A stretch of 64,000 nt of DNA, from positions 115,898,445 to 115,962,444 of the forward strand of contig NC_092053.1 in the NCBI RefSeq assembly GCF_003086295.3, read 5' to 3'. The stretch is from Arachis hypogaea (lineage: Eukaryota > Streptophyta > Magnoliopsida > Fabales > Fabaceae). The position numbers and the translations under genes were made by a program. The notes under the pieces are model-generated. The model had not been told where the DNA came from and searched no databases. It was given only the letters and a program-made list of their open reading frames with translations. Positions 47,765 through 59,922 of this stretch are shown in pieces. Each line of letters opens with the position of its first letter. Within the stretch, counting starts at the first letter, position 1.

Positions 47765-48559
47765 ATAATCATTAAAAAAACCAATATGAGTGACTTTCTC
47801 ACTACAAGAAAATGGAACATTTGTAACAAAAATTTTGTATCAAATTTAAAATTGTTGGAAAAAATTGTTTTTTTGTAATAATAATTGGTGATTTTTACAA
47901 AAGAATAATATTTTGTAACAATCTATTTTTTTGTTACAAATTATGTTAGTTTTTGTAACGAGCTGGTGTTTTGCTACAAAATATTATAATATTTTATAAC
48001 AAAAAGTAAAGTAGTTGCAAAAATTCGAAATATTTTGTAACAAAATATTTTTTGTTTCAAAAGCTCCAATTATTTTGTAACAAAATATCTTTTTGTTTCA
48101 AAAATTCTAATTATTTTGTAACAAAAAATTAATTTGTCACAAAATTCAACATTGTTTGTAACAAGTTATTTTTTTGTCACAAAATAAAAGTATATTTTAT
48201 AACAATTTATTTTTTCAAAATTTTAACAATACTTTAAGAGTAAAAAAATTGTTTATATAATTTTTTAAAATAATTTTATTTTGTTTCAAAAATTAAAAAA
48301 AAATTGTTTATATAATTTTTTTAAAATATATTTTACATATTATTTTTTACATATTCATTGATTTTTAAAAATTGTAAATATTATTTTATATTCTTTTAGA
48401 AAATTAATATATAATTTTAATTAATAATCAGATTTTTAAAGTTAACTAAAAATTAATTTGTGAAAATTAAAAAATTTTATTAAATTATAAATATAAATAA
48501 CAATAATTAAATATACAACGAAAAAAAACTAAGATACTAAAAGCAAAAGTGTAAAAAGT

Positions 48560-48960
48560 AAAAGAGTAAAGCTGTAAAAAAACCCTAAGCCCCCACCCCT
48601 CACTCTGAGTCTCACTCTCAACTCTCATCTATGCGTCGTCTACTCTGTGAAGCAAAATGGAGCTGCTGCGGGAAGAAGAAGCACCGACGTTGCCCCCGGG
48701 AAACGTCTGCCTCGTCGTCATGTCCTCTGCAATCACCGTCTCCTCCGCCGTCGTGTCGTGTGCGATGGCGTCGTGGTCTTCATTGGTCTTCGTTCCGTCG
48801 TGTGCGCCATCGCCCTGTGGTCATCGTCGCAGGGGTCTTCGTGGTGGTGGTCGTCGTTGTTGTTTGTGGTCACCGTCAGCTCTGCTTCTCTACTGAAGTT
48901 TGCATCGTGCTCTGTCTCTTGTAGCCTGGTTCAGCCGTGCTTCGTTCGTCTGCTGAAGGT
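48560..48960 (+). other. GC-rich, exon-like block inside the CACTA element
   Basis: Composition changes sharply from AT-rich to GC-rich, with a leader-like run (AACCCTAAGCCCCC, CACTCTGAGTCTCACTC) and then an ATG at 48631 opening a 97-residue frame; two other frames overlap it. Repeats of GTCGTCG/GGTGGTGG make all frames low in complexity. GGTAAGTG near 48959 could be a splice donor. Either a captured first exon or the element's own leader; no product is claimed. Confidence 0.4.
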
Positions 48961-49341
48961 AAGTGCAGTTTATTTGAGTATTGTTAACTATGTCGTTAGT
49001 TGATAATCTTAGCTGAAATATTGAACCCTATATTGTTAGTTGATTCTGCTAATGTTGTGGTTGAAAATATTAGTGTGTAATATATTTGATAATCTTATTT
49101 TAGCTTATTTGGAGAGTTGAAATTTGATTCTAATTTTTGTTTCTGTATTCTATTATTTTGATTCTAGTTTTTGCTTTCTTTTGTAGTGATTTTGATTCTT
49201 TTTTTTTTCTGTGTTCTATTATTTTTGTTTCTATTTCTTTTTATATTTTTTTAGTAATTTTTGTTTTTTATTCTGATTTTTGCTTTCTTTTCTTAGAGAA
49301 TTATTCAATGTATTTTTACGAGTAGTTAACATGTATTTCAG

Positions 49342-49858
49342 ATTGACCGAGTAAAGTACAAAAACATATCATCAGGATTCGGAGTTCTAATGAAGGAGCA
49401 AGGAATGAGAGGGTTCTTCAGGTGTTGGGTCCCAACACTGGTTGGGTACAGTGCTCAGGGAGCATGCAAGTTTAGATTCTATGAATTCTTCAAGAAATAC
49501 TACTCAGATCTTGTAAGCCCAGAGAATGCAGCCAAGTATAAAACCTTCATATTTCTAGCAGGATCAGCCTCTGCTGAAGTCATTGCTGATATTGCACTGT
49601 GCCCCATGGAAGCTGTCAAAGTTCGTGTGCAAACCCAACCTGACTTTGCGAGAGGTTTGTCAGATGGATTACCCAAGTTCATTAAGGCTGAGGATGTCGG
49701 AGGGTATACATACTTTTCTTTGCTCTTAGTTGGGATCTATCATTTCATTACTTAGTAACCATCTATTATATTTTAATGGCTTCAAATTTGTTAAGGATTT
49801 GGATTAGGTTGTATAATTACAAAGGACTTGTTCTACTTCGGGACAGCCAGATTCCATG
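49342..49858 (+). pseudogene. Captured fragment of a mitochondrial phosphate carrier gene
   Basis: After a splice-acceptor-like TTTCAG (49336-49341) the frame reads IDRVKYKNISSGFGVLMKEQ and continues to 49703, where a donor GTATAC follows. The protein matches the middle of plant mitochondrial phosphate carriers: WVPTLVGYSAQGACKF, YEFFKKYYSDL, AGSASAEVIADIALCPMEAV and KVRVQTQP. The carrier signature P-x-[DE]-x-x-[KR] is present as PMEAVK. A second short exon (about 49813-49858) gives YKGLVLLRDSQIP, where the family has YKG-VPLWGRQIP. Introns are kept, so genomic DNA, not mRNA, was copied. The first and last parts of the carrier are missing, and Cys and Arg replace expected Gly residues (FFRCW, CKFRF). 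Functional transport is excluded; transcription from the element is possible. Confidence 0.85.
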
Positions 49859-50022
49859 TAAGTTTACACATACTTCATCACATTTTTAGTCGGTCCAAAT
49901 AACAGAATTGCAGCATGATTAACTTGGTTTTTCATTGAACTCCTTTGTTTGCTCTTTAATCATGATCTGGTAATTAAAATTTGTTGTAATTAATAATCTG
50001 TCAAAATTAATTGGAAGAGGCA

Positions 50023-50190
50023 ATGCAAGACCGTGAGGAGCTAACAAAGGAAATAGATGTGCTCAAAGAAAAACTTGAAGAGCAACAAACACGGCAAGAG
50101 GAGGAATTAGCTCGAGTGAAAGCTCAATTGGAAGCTCAACAAGCCATTGTGAACTCTTTCATAGCGCGCTTTGACAATGAAAGAAACTAG
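50023..50190 (+). CDS. Coiled-coil fragment, 55 residues, in CACTA element
   Basis: Open from ATG to TAG, reading MQDREELTKEIDVLKEKLEE and then a Gln/Glu-rich heptad pattern, ending FIARFDNERN. It looks like the last exon of a plant CACTA-associated protein, whose C-termini are often coiled coils, or of a captured gene. The region before it (49995-50022) is AT-rich and ends AATTGGAAGAG, so the exon may start slightly upstream. Too short for certain assignment. Confidence 0.45.
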   Translation: MQDREELTKEIDVLKEKLEEQQTRQEEELARVKAQLEAQQAIVNSFIARFDNERN

Positions 50191-51208
50191 ACAATTAAAG
50201 GTACTCCTAAAATTGCTTATGGTTTTAATACATATTCCTAGATTATTCATATATTATTAGTATAGTTTAATTTGTATATGAATTTATTTATCACATTTTA
50301 CTTGTGTCATAGTTGAGAAATGACAAATGTCCTATTATTTGGTTTGATAAATTTGGTTGTGTATTGGCTGAGAAATAAGTAGTGAATTGGTTGTTTTTGA
50401 CAAAACCGTAGACGGTGGAAATATCCAAGTTTTAGGGGAGATTCTGCCAAAATTTTTCTAAACATTTTGGATAAAAGTTAATGAAAAAAAATTATAATTG
50501 GTGTTATATCTTGTTTCAAATTTTTTGTGTTGTTTTTTTTCTTATTTACAGGAGTGGTAAAATAGTGACAACATGCTACTTTAAGGGCTCAAAATATTTT
50601 GATTCATAGATATACTAATCTATGTTAGACTTGTAACTTTTGGTTAAACTTGTGCAAGAAATATAACTTGTAGAACTAATCAATGTACTCACTAATGTTA
50701 TTTTGTTTTAAAACAATTTTAGTTAAATGAAGCATGTTTGAATTATGTATGTTTTTACATAGTATATAAATGTTGACTTGCTTAGTAAAGTAGTTAATAT
50801 ATCAGTTAATTAAAAAATTAATTTCATAATTATGCATGCAATTTGTATTAAAAAAAACTGTTACAAAATAAATATTTTGCTTTTGTAACTAAAGAAAAAA
50901 AATGTTACAAAATCAAGTTATCTTTTGTAACAAAATTTTATGATAGGAAAAAATATATTGTCACCAAAAATATTTTGAATATCAAAATTTGTTATCTCTT
51001 TTATAATGACTTTTGATATTTTGTATCAGAGAAATTTGTTACAAAATATTACTTTGAATTGTAACAGTTCCATTTTTTGTTATAAAAACTTTTTGAAACG
51101 GGACATACTGCATCGGCCTTTTTTTGTTACAAATTCCTTTTATTTCAAAATTCTTCTTTTTTGTAACAATTTTTTTTGTTACAAATATTGCTTTTTCTTG
51201 TAGTGTTT

Positions 51209-51406
51209 GTGTAAAACATTTTATGTGTATCAAAAATTAAACTCAAAATAAATATAAAAGAATCTGTGTGAACATTGTTTATATTTAAGAAAATAATATT
51301 CTAGTGTTATAAAAGGGCTTTCAGTACTTAACTTGGTGCAATGCACCTTTCCCTAATAAATACCATTTGCTTTCACCCTGAATTTCAATTTTTTTCTCCA
51401 GCTATC
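51209..51406 (+). promoter_or_regulatory. Core promoter and 5' UTR of ZF3
   Basis: Corresponds to 18143-18343. TATA box TATAAAAG at 51308-51315. The outer promoter now lies 7 kb away, beyond the CACTA element and a solo LTR. Confidence 0.55.
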
Positions 51407-52197
51407 ATGCCCAAATCTCGTGAGTCTTATAGCCTCAACCATGAAAATTGCATTGGTGATGGTGGTGCTATTAAGAGCTTTAACGTTACCCTTTGACCTC
51501 TTTCTTCACACAATTCTGCTTCTGATGATACTACCACCACCATCAGTGATCAGCATTACTCATTAACAATTAATGGTAGTAATAATAGTGAACCAATGAG
51601 TGAGATTAACCAACTTAACCTGAATCAAAAGTTGAAAGAGAAGAAAACAAATGGATATGGTAATAATGATTATGTGAATCCCAGTTTCATTCATCGTGCA
51701 TCATCGTCATCATCCAGAGGTGCAAGTATGAGTGATCATGCAGCAAAAGAGATGTTGAAAACTCATCAAGTTGAACATGCATGTCCAATGAATGAGAGTC
51801 TATTTTGGACGCAACAAAATCTCAAAAGGTATTATCATAATTTTCTCTTTAAAACAAATGATGGGTCTTCTGGTTATGACAAATTCTTTGAGAAAGTAGT
51901 GTTGAAGCCACAAGGAAGAGTAGGAAGAGGAATAAGAATAGTTAATCACAATGATAACAGTAACAACGAACCAATTAGAAACATCAATCAACAGCACCAT
52001 CACCACGATGATCCAGATAATAATAATCAACAGAAGGTAATTAACGATGTTATTGTTAACGATGGTGAGGATGAAAGAATCCAGAGCCTTCCTTACAAGA
52101 AAAATTAGTAACAAAGAACCAATTAGAAACACCATCACCTCCTGGTTTTGATGTTCGTTCATCCGTTGGCAAGATCAAGATTGAGCCTTTACCAGAG
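51407..52197 (+). pseudogene. C2H2 zinc-finger gene ZF3, finger deleted
   Basis: The start ATG is present (51407), but codon 30 is TGA (CTTTGA near 51492). A long frame resumes at 51596 and runs to a TAG at 52106-52108. After codons for PYKKN the whole zinc finger and basic region are gone (about 85 codons relative to ZF1), and the text jumps to PPGFDV near 52140. At the join lies about 32 bp that copies the gene's own sequence from 51960-52005. The original stop TAG has become GAG (52195-52197). It cannot make a DNA-binding protein. Confidence 0.85.
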
Positions 52198-52703
52198 ATG
52201 TTATTATGTTATGTTCTTCTGTTCCTGTTTGCTATTTGAATTCACAAGTTCATTAGTGTTTAGTTATGGGTTCTAATTGTCATGGTTATGGAGTTATATA
52301 TATGTATTATTAATTATGTTATATTTTGTTGAATTGTTGGGTTTTAGTGATGTTATGTGTATATTTGGACATTGGTATTTTATATGAATTATTTTGTTGT
52401 GGGTGTGTGCTACTGAATCGTGGATTCGAGCTATGTTTATAATAATGATTAGAATGATAATGATGATATTGAAATTGTTCTTCTGTAACTTTTTAATGGC
52501 AAAAATATTAATAGTAGTTTATAGGCTAATAAATGGAAATAAAACTTTTAAAAAGATCAAGAATTTAATGAGATAATATTAATAGATAGGAGTGAGAATG
52601 TTATTCAATATTTACTTTTTTTCTTAATTATTTCCATTCAAATTCAATATTGGATGAACGAAAAATGTGATATATAATTAGTTTTTAAAACGGTGCCTCT
52701 TAG

Positions 52704-53723
<1,020 letters not shown>

Positions 53724-53731
53724 CCTCTTAG

Positions 53732-54680
53732 TCATTCTCACCATGACCCTAAGTCAATATTATAAATTGAATTCTATTAATTCGATTTAGCCATGGGTTA
53801 CTAACCTATATAAATACATGCAGAACATTAAACCTTCATCAAAGTGACACTCACAATTGCTAGTGAAGAAAGTTTTTTAGTTCTTGTGCTCTAAAAAAGG
53901 ATGATTAAGAAAAGAACACGAGAAAAAAATAAAATTTAGTGATAAGGATCCGCTAAGTGTATTCACTATGCCTTGTATGCATATATTATACTCGAAACCT
54001 CTATATTCATTATACCTTGACCTAGAAGTGATCTAGCCTAGCTTGCAAATAGTTGAGATAATAATATCTGAGGTTCTTACATTATTTAGTGATTTAAGTC
54101 AATGCTCAGCTTAAAAAATATTTGAAGAAAGAATATTTAAGGTTCTTATATTCATAAAATCTGAATCAATATTTAGCTCTAAAAAATTTAAGAATATCTC
54201 AATTATTATTGATGACCGGATGAAAACAAATCTCAATTTAACCAATATATATTGTAATGTACTATCTTTTAAGCTTTATCTCTTTTATATTCTGCCATTC
54301 AAGTTTAAACACCATAGAAATTGTTTTTAGAAATACAAATAAAGTTCTGTATAGTAGAGTGTTATTGTTAGGCTAAAACTGTTTTACAAGTGAATCTACT
54401 TACGTAACTTCACGTCGACAACAGAACAACCTTTCACAATGATCATATGAATAATTATTAAAAAAATCAATATGAGTGACTTTCTGGGTAAAACATTTTA
54501 CGCGTATCAAAATTAAACTCAAAATAACTATAAAAGAATCTGTGTGAACATAGTTTATATTTAATAAAATAATATCCTAGTGTTATAAAAGGGCTTTCAG
54601 TATTTAACTTGGTGCAATGCACATTTCCCTTGATACCATTTGCTTTCACCCTAAATTTCAGTTTTTTTTCTCCAGCAATC
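53732..54680 (+). promoter_or_regulatory. Upstream region of ZF4
   Basis: Uninterrupted copy of the unit-upstream sequence, parallel to 17398-18343, with the shared module from about 54058 and TATAAAAG at 54584-54591. No gene. Confidence 0.55.
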
Positions 54681-55705
54681 ATGCCCAAATCTCGTGACTC
54701 TTATAGCCCCAGCCATGAAAATTGAATTGGTGATGGTGGTGCTATTAAGAGCTTTAACGTTACCCTTTCACCTCTTTCTTCACCCAATTTTTCTTGTGAT
54801 AACACTACCACCACTATCAGTGATCCGCATTACCTATTAACAATCAATGGTAGTAATAATAGTGAACCAATGAGTGAGATTAACTAACTTGACCTGCATC
54901 AAAAGTTGAAAGAGAAGAAAACAAATGGATATGGTAATAATGATGATGTGAATCCCAGTTTCATTCATCGTGCATCATCGTCGTCATCCAAAGGTGCAAG
55001 TATGAGTGATCATGCAGCAAAAGATATGTTGAAAACTCATCAAGTTGAACATGCAAGTCCAACGAAGGACAATCTGATTTGGACGCAACAAAATCTCAAA
55101 AGGTATGATCATGATTTTCTCTTTAAAACAATTGATGGGTCTTCTGGTTATAAAAATTTCTTTGAGAAAGTAGTGTTAAAGCCACAAGGAGGAGTAGGAA
55201 GAGGAATAAGAATAGTTAATCACAATGATAACAGTAACAACGAACCAATCAGAAATAACATCAATCAGCAGCACCGTCATCACGTTGATCCAGATAATAA
55301 TAATCAAAAGAAGGTAATTGATGATGTTATTGTTAACGACGGTGAGGATAGAAGAATCCAGAGCCTTCCTTACAAGAAAAATAGGCCGTACACATATTCA
55401 AAGTGTATGGCAGTGTTCGAACATCACAAAAGTTTGCAGCTCATTTAAGTTCTCACTACAAGCTTGAGAGTAAGGCTGAGAGAATGAAGAGACAAATGGC
55501 CAAAATGATGCGTAAAATCAAAAAAAGAACCGTCCTTGAACATCAGCAACAACATATCAAGAATTTTGGAGGAGGAAGAGGAGGAGGATCTGCTTTGCAG
55601 GTGAACGTGGAAGATCAAGTCCATCATAATAATAATTATGATGCTCCTCCTGGTTTTGATGCTCGTTTTAGCGTTGGCAAGATCAAGATGGAGCCTTTCC
55701 CATTG
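54681..55705 (+). pseudogene. C2H2 zinc-finger gene ZF4, inactivated
   Basis: Start ATG at 54681, but codon 15 is TGA (54723). A second stop TAA replaces a Gln codon near 54885. The longest remaining frame starts at 54906. The first zinc-binding Cys is Tyr (YTYSKC, near 55396). One A is lost in GTTCGAACATC (near 55420), shifting the frame inside the finger. The final stop TAG is TTG (55703-55705). The C-terminal basic region is still readable in another frame (to 55747). All lesions differ from those of ZF2 and ZF3. Confidence 0.85.
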
Positions 55706-56210
55706 ATGTTATTATGTTATGTTCTTCAGTTCCTGTTTGCTATTTGAATTCACAGGTTCATTAGTGTTTAGTTATGGGTTCTAATTGTCATGGTTATGGA
55801 GTTATATATATGTATTATTAATTTTTTTTATATTTTGTTGAATTGTGTGGTTTTAGTGATGTTATGTGTGTATTTGGACATTAGTCTTTTATATGAATTA
55901 TTTTGTTGTGGGTGTGTGCTACTGAATCGTGAATTCGTGCTATGTTTATATGAATGATTAGAATGATAATGATGATATTGAAATAGTTCTTCTGTAACTC
56001 TTTAATGGAAAAAATATTGGTAGTAGTTTATAGGCTAATAATTGGTAATAAATCTTTTAAGAAGATCGAGAATTTAATGAAATAATAGTAACAAATAGGA
56101 GAGAAAATGTTATTCAACGTTTCATTTTTTTAATTATTTCTATTCAAATTAAATATTGGAGGAACGAAAAATGTGATATATAATTAGTTTTAAAATGGTG
56201 CCTCTTAGTC

Positions 56211-56218
56211 ACTCTCAC
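56211..56218. other. Empty hAT target site in unit 4
   Basis: GGTGCCTCTTAGTCACTCTC is continuous here, with one copy of CCTCTTAG, where units 1-3 have two copies around the element. It proves the boundaries of the hAT-type element. Confidence 0.85.
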
Positions 56219-56257
56219 CAAGACCCTAAATCAATATTATAAATTGAATTCTATTAA

Positions 56258-57354
56258 CTAGAGTGAGACCCGCACAATGCGCGGAGAGGTAGATTATTTA
56301 TATTATATAGTATATTTTAATAAATGTTATATTAAAAAATTTTAGAGAACATATTATAAATAGATTTTAAATTTATTTATTTTTAAAAAAGACATAAGTT
56401 ATTTATATTAGAGTTATACAAAATTACTTTTTTTTTTTCATTTTTCGATTTGCATTAATGGCTACACTTTGTCGGGTTTTTTTTGTAAATAATGAAAAAA
56501 ATAAATAAATGAGAATGAAAAACATATAAAAATGTTATATTAAATTTAAGAAATTTTTGACAATTAATATAAGAGATTAAGAAATGAAGAGTAGTAAGAG
56601 TATAAGTTGTAGAATTTGAATATTTGTAACTGAAATTTTTTATAATTATTATTATTATTATGACACTTTTAATATATGTTTATTGCATTTAATTAGTACT
56701 TGATGTTTCAATTGAATAATAATAGATAAGAGTTTTTTGTTTTAATTTTCATCTAGCAATTTTGGGTATTAACTCTTTCGGTTTGTCATTACCACTGCAA
56801 ATCCTTCTACAACAAAAAGAATAAGACATGGTCAAAGAATGATAATCCATTCCAAGTAAATTGTGGAAGTAATACTGCACATGTGGAATAACAATTTGAA
56901 AAAGAGGAACACGTAAATGTAAATTGTGGAAAAAACAATAGCTCATGGGACCGGAAGAGGATGGAAAAAATAGGATGAGACCGAAAAAGGATGGAGGAAA
57001 TAGGATCTTAGTACAGAGAGGTGGTAAGAGGGTGAGGGTTTGAAAAAGGTAATAATTAAGCTCTTTGGTTTTGAGAGCTTTTTGTTGGGGTAAATGTTAA
57101 TTTGTGTTTTTGTTGTTTTAGAAATAAAGATTGATTTGAAAAAAGTTAATTTGTTGGTTTTTATTGTGTTTTTTAGTTATTTTTTGTATTTTTTTTATGT
57201 GAAAATAAAAGTTGATTTGGCAAGATTTGAGTGGTGGATTCTAAAATTTTGCCAAGTAAGCGTTGGTGCTGACATGGCGTTAGTAGAAAAAGAGAAATAA
57301 CTTAGAAGCAATGTGGGTAAACCTATGTACCTACTTTTATATATTAAGAATAGA
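56258..57354 (-). mobile_element. Non-autonomous Helitron, minus strand
   Basis: 1,097 bp. On the minus strand it starts TCTATTCTTAATATATAAAA and ends TCTCACTCTAG, with a GC-rich stretch CCGCGCATTGTGCGGG able to form a small hairpin about 10 bases before the CTAG end. It is inserted exactly between A and T of the sequence CGAATTAATAG, which is unbroken in the other units (near 17450, 53780), without target duplication. These are Helitron hallmarks. No replicase or helicase; the 68-residue frame at 57094 is not convincing. Confidence 0.85.
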
Positions 57355-58313
57355 TTCGATTTAGCTATGGGTTACTAACCTATATAAATACATTCAGAAC
57401 ATTAAACTTTCATCAAAGTGACACTCACAATTGTTAGTGAAGATAATTTTTTTGTTCTTGTGCACTATAAAGGGATTATCAAGAAAAGAATGCGAGAAAA
57501 AATAAAATTTAGTGATAAGGATCGCTGAATGATCCAGCCTCAAAACTTCTGTATTTATTATACCTTGACTTAGAAGTGATCCAGCCTAGTTTGAGAATAG
57601 TTGAAATAATAATATCTAAAGTTCTTAGATTATTTAGTGATTTAAATCAATGCTCAGCTTAAAAATATTTGAAAAAAGAATATTTAAGGTTCTTATATTC
57701 ATAAAATCTGAGTCAATATTTAACTTAAAAAAATTTAAAAATATCTCAATTATTAGTTATGATTGGATGTAAACAAATCTCAATTAAACCAATATATATT
57801 ATTATGTATTATCTTTTAAACTTTATCTCTTTTACATTCTACCATTTAACTTTAAACACCATAAAAATTGTTTTTAAAATATAAATTAATCTTAAAATCA
57901 AAACTAAATATATCCTTGCTCATTATAGGTTTAAAAGCTTGATAAACTTTATTTGTTATTTGTTTTGGCCCAACAATAGAAATATATGGTTTGTTTATAT
58001 TTTTTGTTTTGTGATCTAAAATGCGATAGGAGATAAATTTTTGAAATTTTTATGAAAAAAAAAAGTGTTTTAAAATAAGAGATGAATGAGATCTAATTAT
58101 TTTAACTATTTTAGATGGTCCGACGGGTTTAAGCCATTTTTACTGTCCTATATGTGACCCTCTCTTTTTTAAAGAGGCGGAATCCTTGGCCGACTGTAAA
58201 CGCCGCAATAGCTAACTCACAGCCACCTCCACCACCGAAGGGAACACATCGTTTAATTTGATCTCTTCCCTCGGTTCTTCTTGTCCACACTAAATTGGTA
58301 GCTGGAATTCATC
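57355..58313 (+). promoter_or_regulatory. Upstream region of membrane-protein gene copy B
   Basis: The first half (to about 57880) matches the upstream of the zinc-finger units; the second half matches only the copy A flank (1410-1823). TATATAAATA at 57391 is the same motif as at 17474. The leader contains TCTCTTCCCTCGG, as in copy A. Confidence 0.6.
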
Positions 58314-58613
58314 ATGCCCAAAGAGAAGAGCCCTGGCTTGAAGATCTTATGGCTCTGGACCTTTGGAACTGCTGCTGGTAATTCGCCTCTCTTTCTTTCT
58401 TCTTTTATTCGGTGCCCTCAATTTCGAAGAATCTAATACATTATGACCATTTTTTCTTTGGCAGTATTAGTTGGCAATGCGTTGAGGACAACAATAAGGG
58501 ACATGGACGCGCTCATGAATGCCGAACAACAAAAACATCATGATCCCCCTCAAATCATAATGGATACGTTGCCTCCCCAAACTGAAGCTGATTTTCCTGA
58601 TGATAAAACATGA
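58314..58613 (+). CDS. Small one-helix membrane protein, copy B (intact)
   Basis: Two exons, 58314-58377 and 58465-58613, with an 87-bp GT-AG intron in phase 1, encode 70 residues ending in TGA. The N-terminus MPKEKSPGLKILWLWTF is basic, followed by an uninterrupted hydrophobic helix (residues 9-28, LKILWLWTFGTAAVLVGNAL) and RTTIRDMDALM, an amphipathic stretch. The tail is acidic (TEADFPDDKT). This design, a short basic start, one helix and a polar tail, is common for small inner-membrane or complex-associated subunits of plant organelles, but I cannot name the family. Copy A (1824-2123) keeps exon 1 exactly and has ten amino-acid-changing differences in exon 2, so B is taken as the functional gene. 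No membrane-protein gene lies next to it; its neighbours are dead zinc-finger genes sharing its promoter. Confidence 0.75.
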
Positions 58614-59913
58614 TTGGCTTATTGTTTTGTTTCTTTTTTACTTTTTGGGTTATGACTTATGATATTGAATGCTAGAGAGGTTTGTCATCTTTATTGTTGT
58701 TGTTCAGAACTTCAAACCATGCGTGATAAAAGAGTGCCCACAACGTGTTTGTTGAATGTCGTGAGTGAAAATTGAGGCTTGCCTTTCCAGCTAGTTTTGA
58801 ATATATATATTATCTCGGAATAATTTTTTATAAAATCCTCTCTTGGATTAAAAGTTCGTATAGTGTAGATCATGTCCCTCTTTTTTTTTTTACTGAAAGA
58901 TATGGAGACTCGAATCTACAACTTCTTAATTGAGTATGGAAAAACTATGCCATTTAAGCTATTACTTTTTGGCTAAATCATGTTCCTCTTATATGAATAA
59001 AAATTTATGATGATATAAATATTTAAAACCTCCATAAATATGACTTGTTATATTATAACAATATTGATCTTTAATTTTTACAAAATGTGAACAAAGAGCT
59101 TAATGATTGATCCATCCATCATATTTGTTTATCTATCTTATCTATATAAAAATTGATCCACATATTTGTTTACAATTATAGATTATCATTTCATCTATTA
59201 ATTTATTATCTCGAGTTAAATACTAATTCGAGTTTCGAAAAATTTAAGCACTGACAAAATAATTCTTAAAAGATGTTATTGATAAAAAAAAATATTCCTA
59301 AATAATTTTAAAATTTTTCAAGTGTGCCCACAACTTATGAATCTCATTTTAGATGAGCATAATACTAAAATAATCATCGAAATTGGACTATCTAAATTAA
59401 TGATCTGGACATTGAAAATAAACTCTAATTAAATTAATTCAAAATATCATATCAGTAATGTATCTTTAAAGGTAGTCAAATTATCCAATTTCTATGGCCA
59501 CTACCACATTATACTCAACGAAAATGGGTTCTGACAAAGTATGAGCTCTGGCAAAGTTATACGCCTAATTGTCAAATTTTAATGTAATGCAAGAATTTTT
59601 TTTCGATAATATTTTTTAGTATTTTTTTTTTTCAATGTCTAAATCTTTTAAATACCTAATTGCTAATTGGTAGTTAACTCTTATTATCACAAGTTTTTTT
59701 TTAGTTGTAATTTTTATAAATTTTTAAACTTATTTATTTCTATTTGCTCTCTTCGTTCAATAACCTCCATTAACGTTATCATCTAATTAATATTATTAGT
59801 AATGATTTTAATCAATAATAATATTATTATTAAGTTATTTTCTAGAAAAACTCTATCATATTATTTCTTTGTCATTAACTATATTTATTGAAATATTATT
59901 CTATTATACATAT
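58614..59913. other. AT-rich stretch without recognised features
   Basis: After the 3' end of copy B the sequence is AT-rich and of mixed composition; similarity with the copy A locus ends at about 58680. No frame of interest on either strand and no repeat shared with the rest of the window. Confidence 0.5.
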
Positions 59914-59922
59914 TTTATGTTA

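Larger units (their letters stand above)
47800..51205 (+). mobile_element. CACTA transposon carrying captured gene sequence
   Basis: 3,406 bp with ends CACTACAAGAAAA and TTTTTCTTGTAGTG (inverted). Flanks are TCT (47797-47799) and TTT (51206-51208), fitting a 3-bp target duplication with one change; the empty sequence is visible in ZF2 (TTTTCTGTGTAAAAC near 18139). Subterminal regions (47810-48240 and 50860-51190) are packed with TTTTGTAACAAAA and TTGTTACAAA words, as expected for transposase-binding repeats. Inside are a GC-rich block (48560-48960), exons of a phosphate carrier (49342-49858) and a coiled-coil frame (50023-50190). No complete transposase. Confidence 0.85.

Noticed and set aside
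48631..49003. A real gene starting at 48631
   Set aside because: Three overlapping frames are equally open and low in complexity; kept only as an exon-like block of the CACTA element.
57094..57300. Frame of 68 residues inside the Helitron
   Set aside because: Composition reflects AT-rich DNA; no similarity to replicase, helicase or known cargo.
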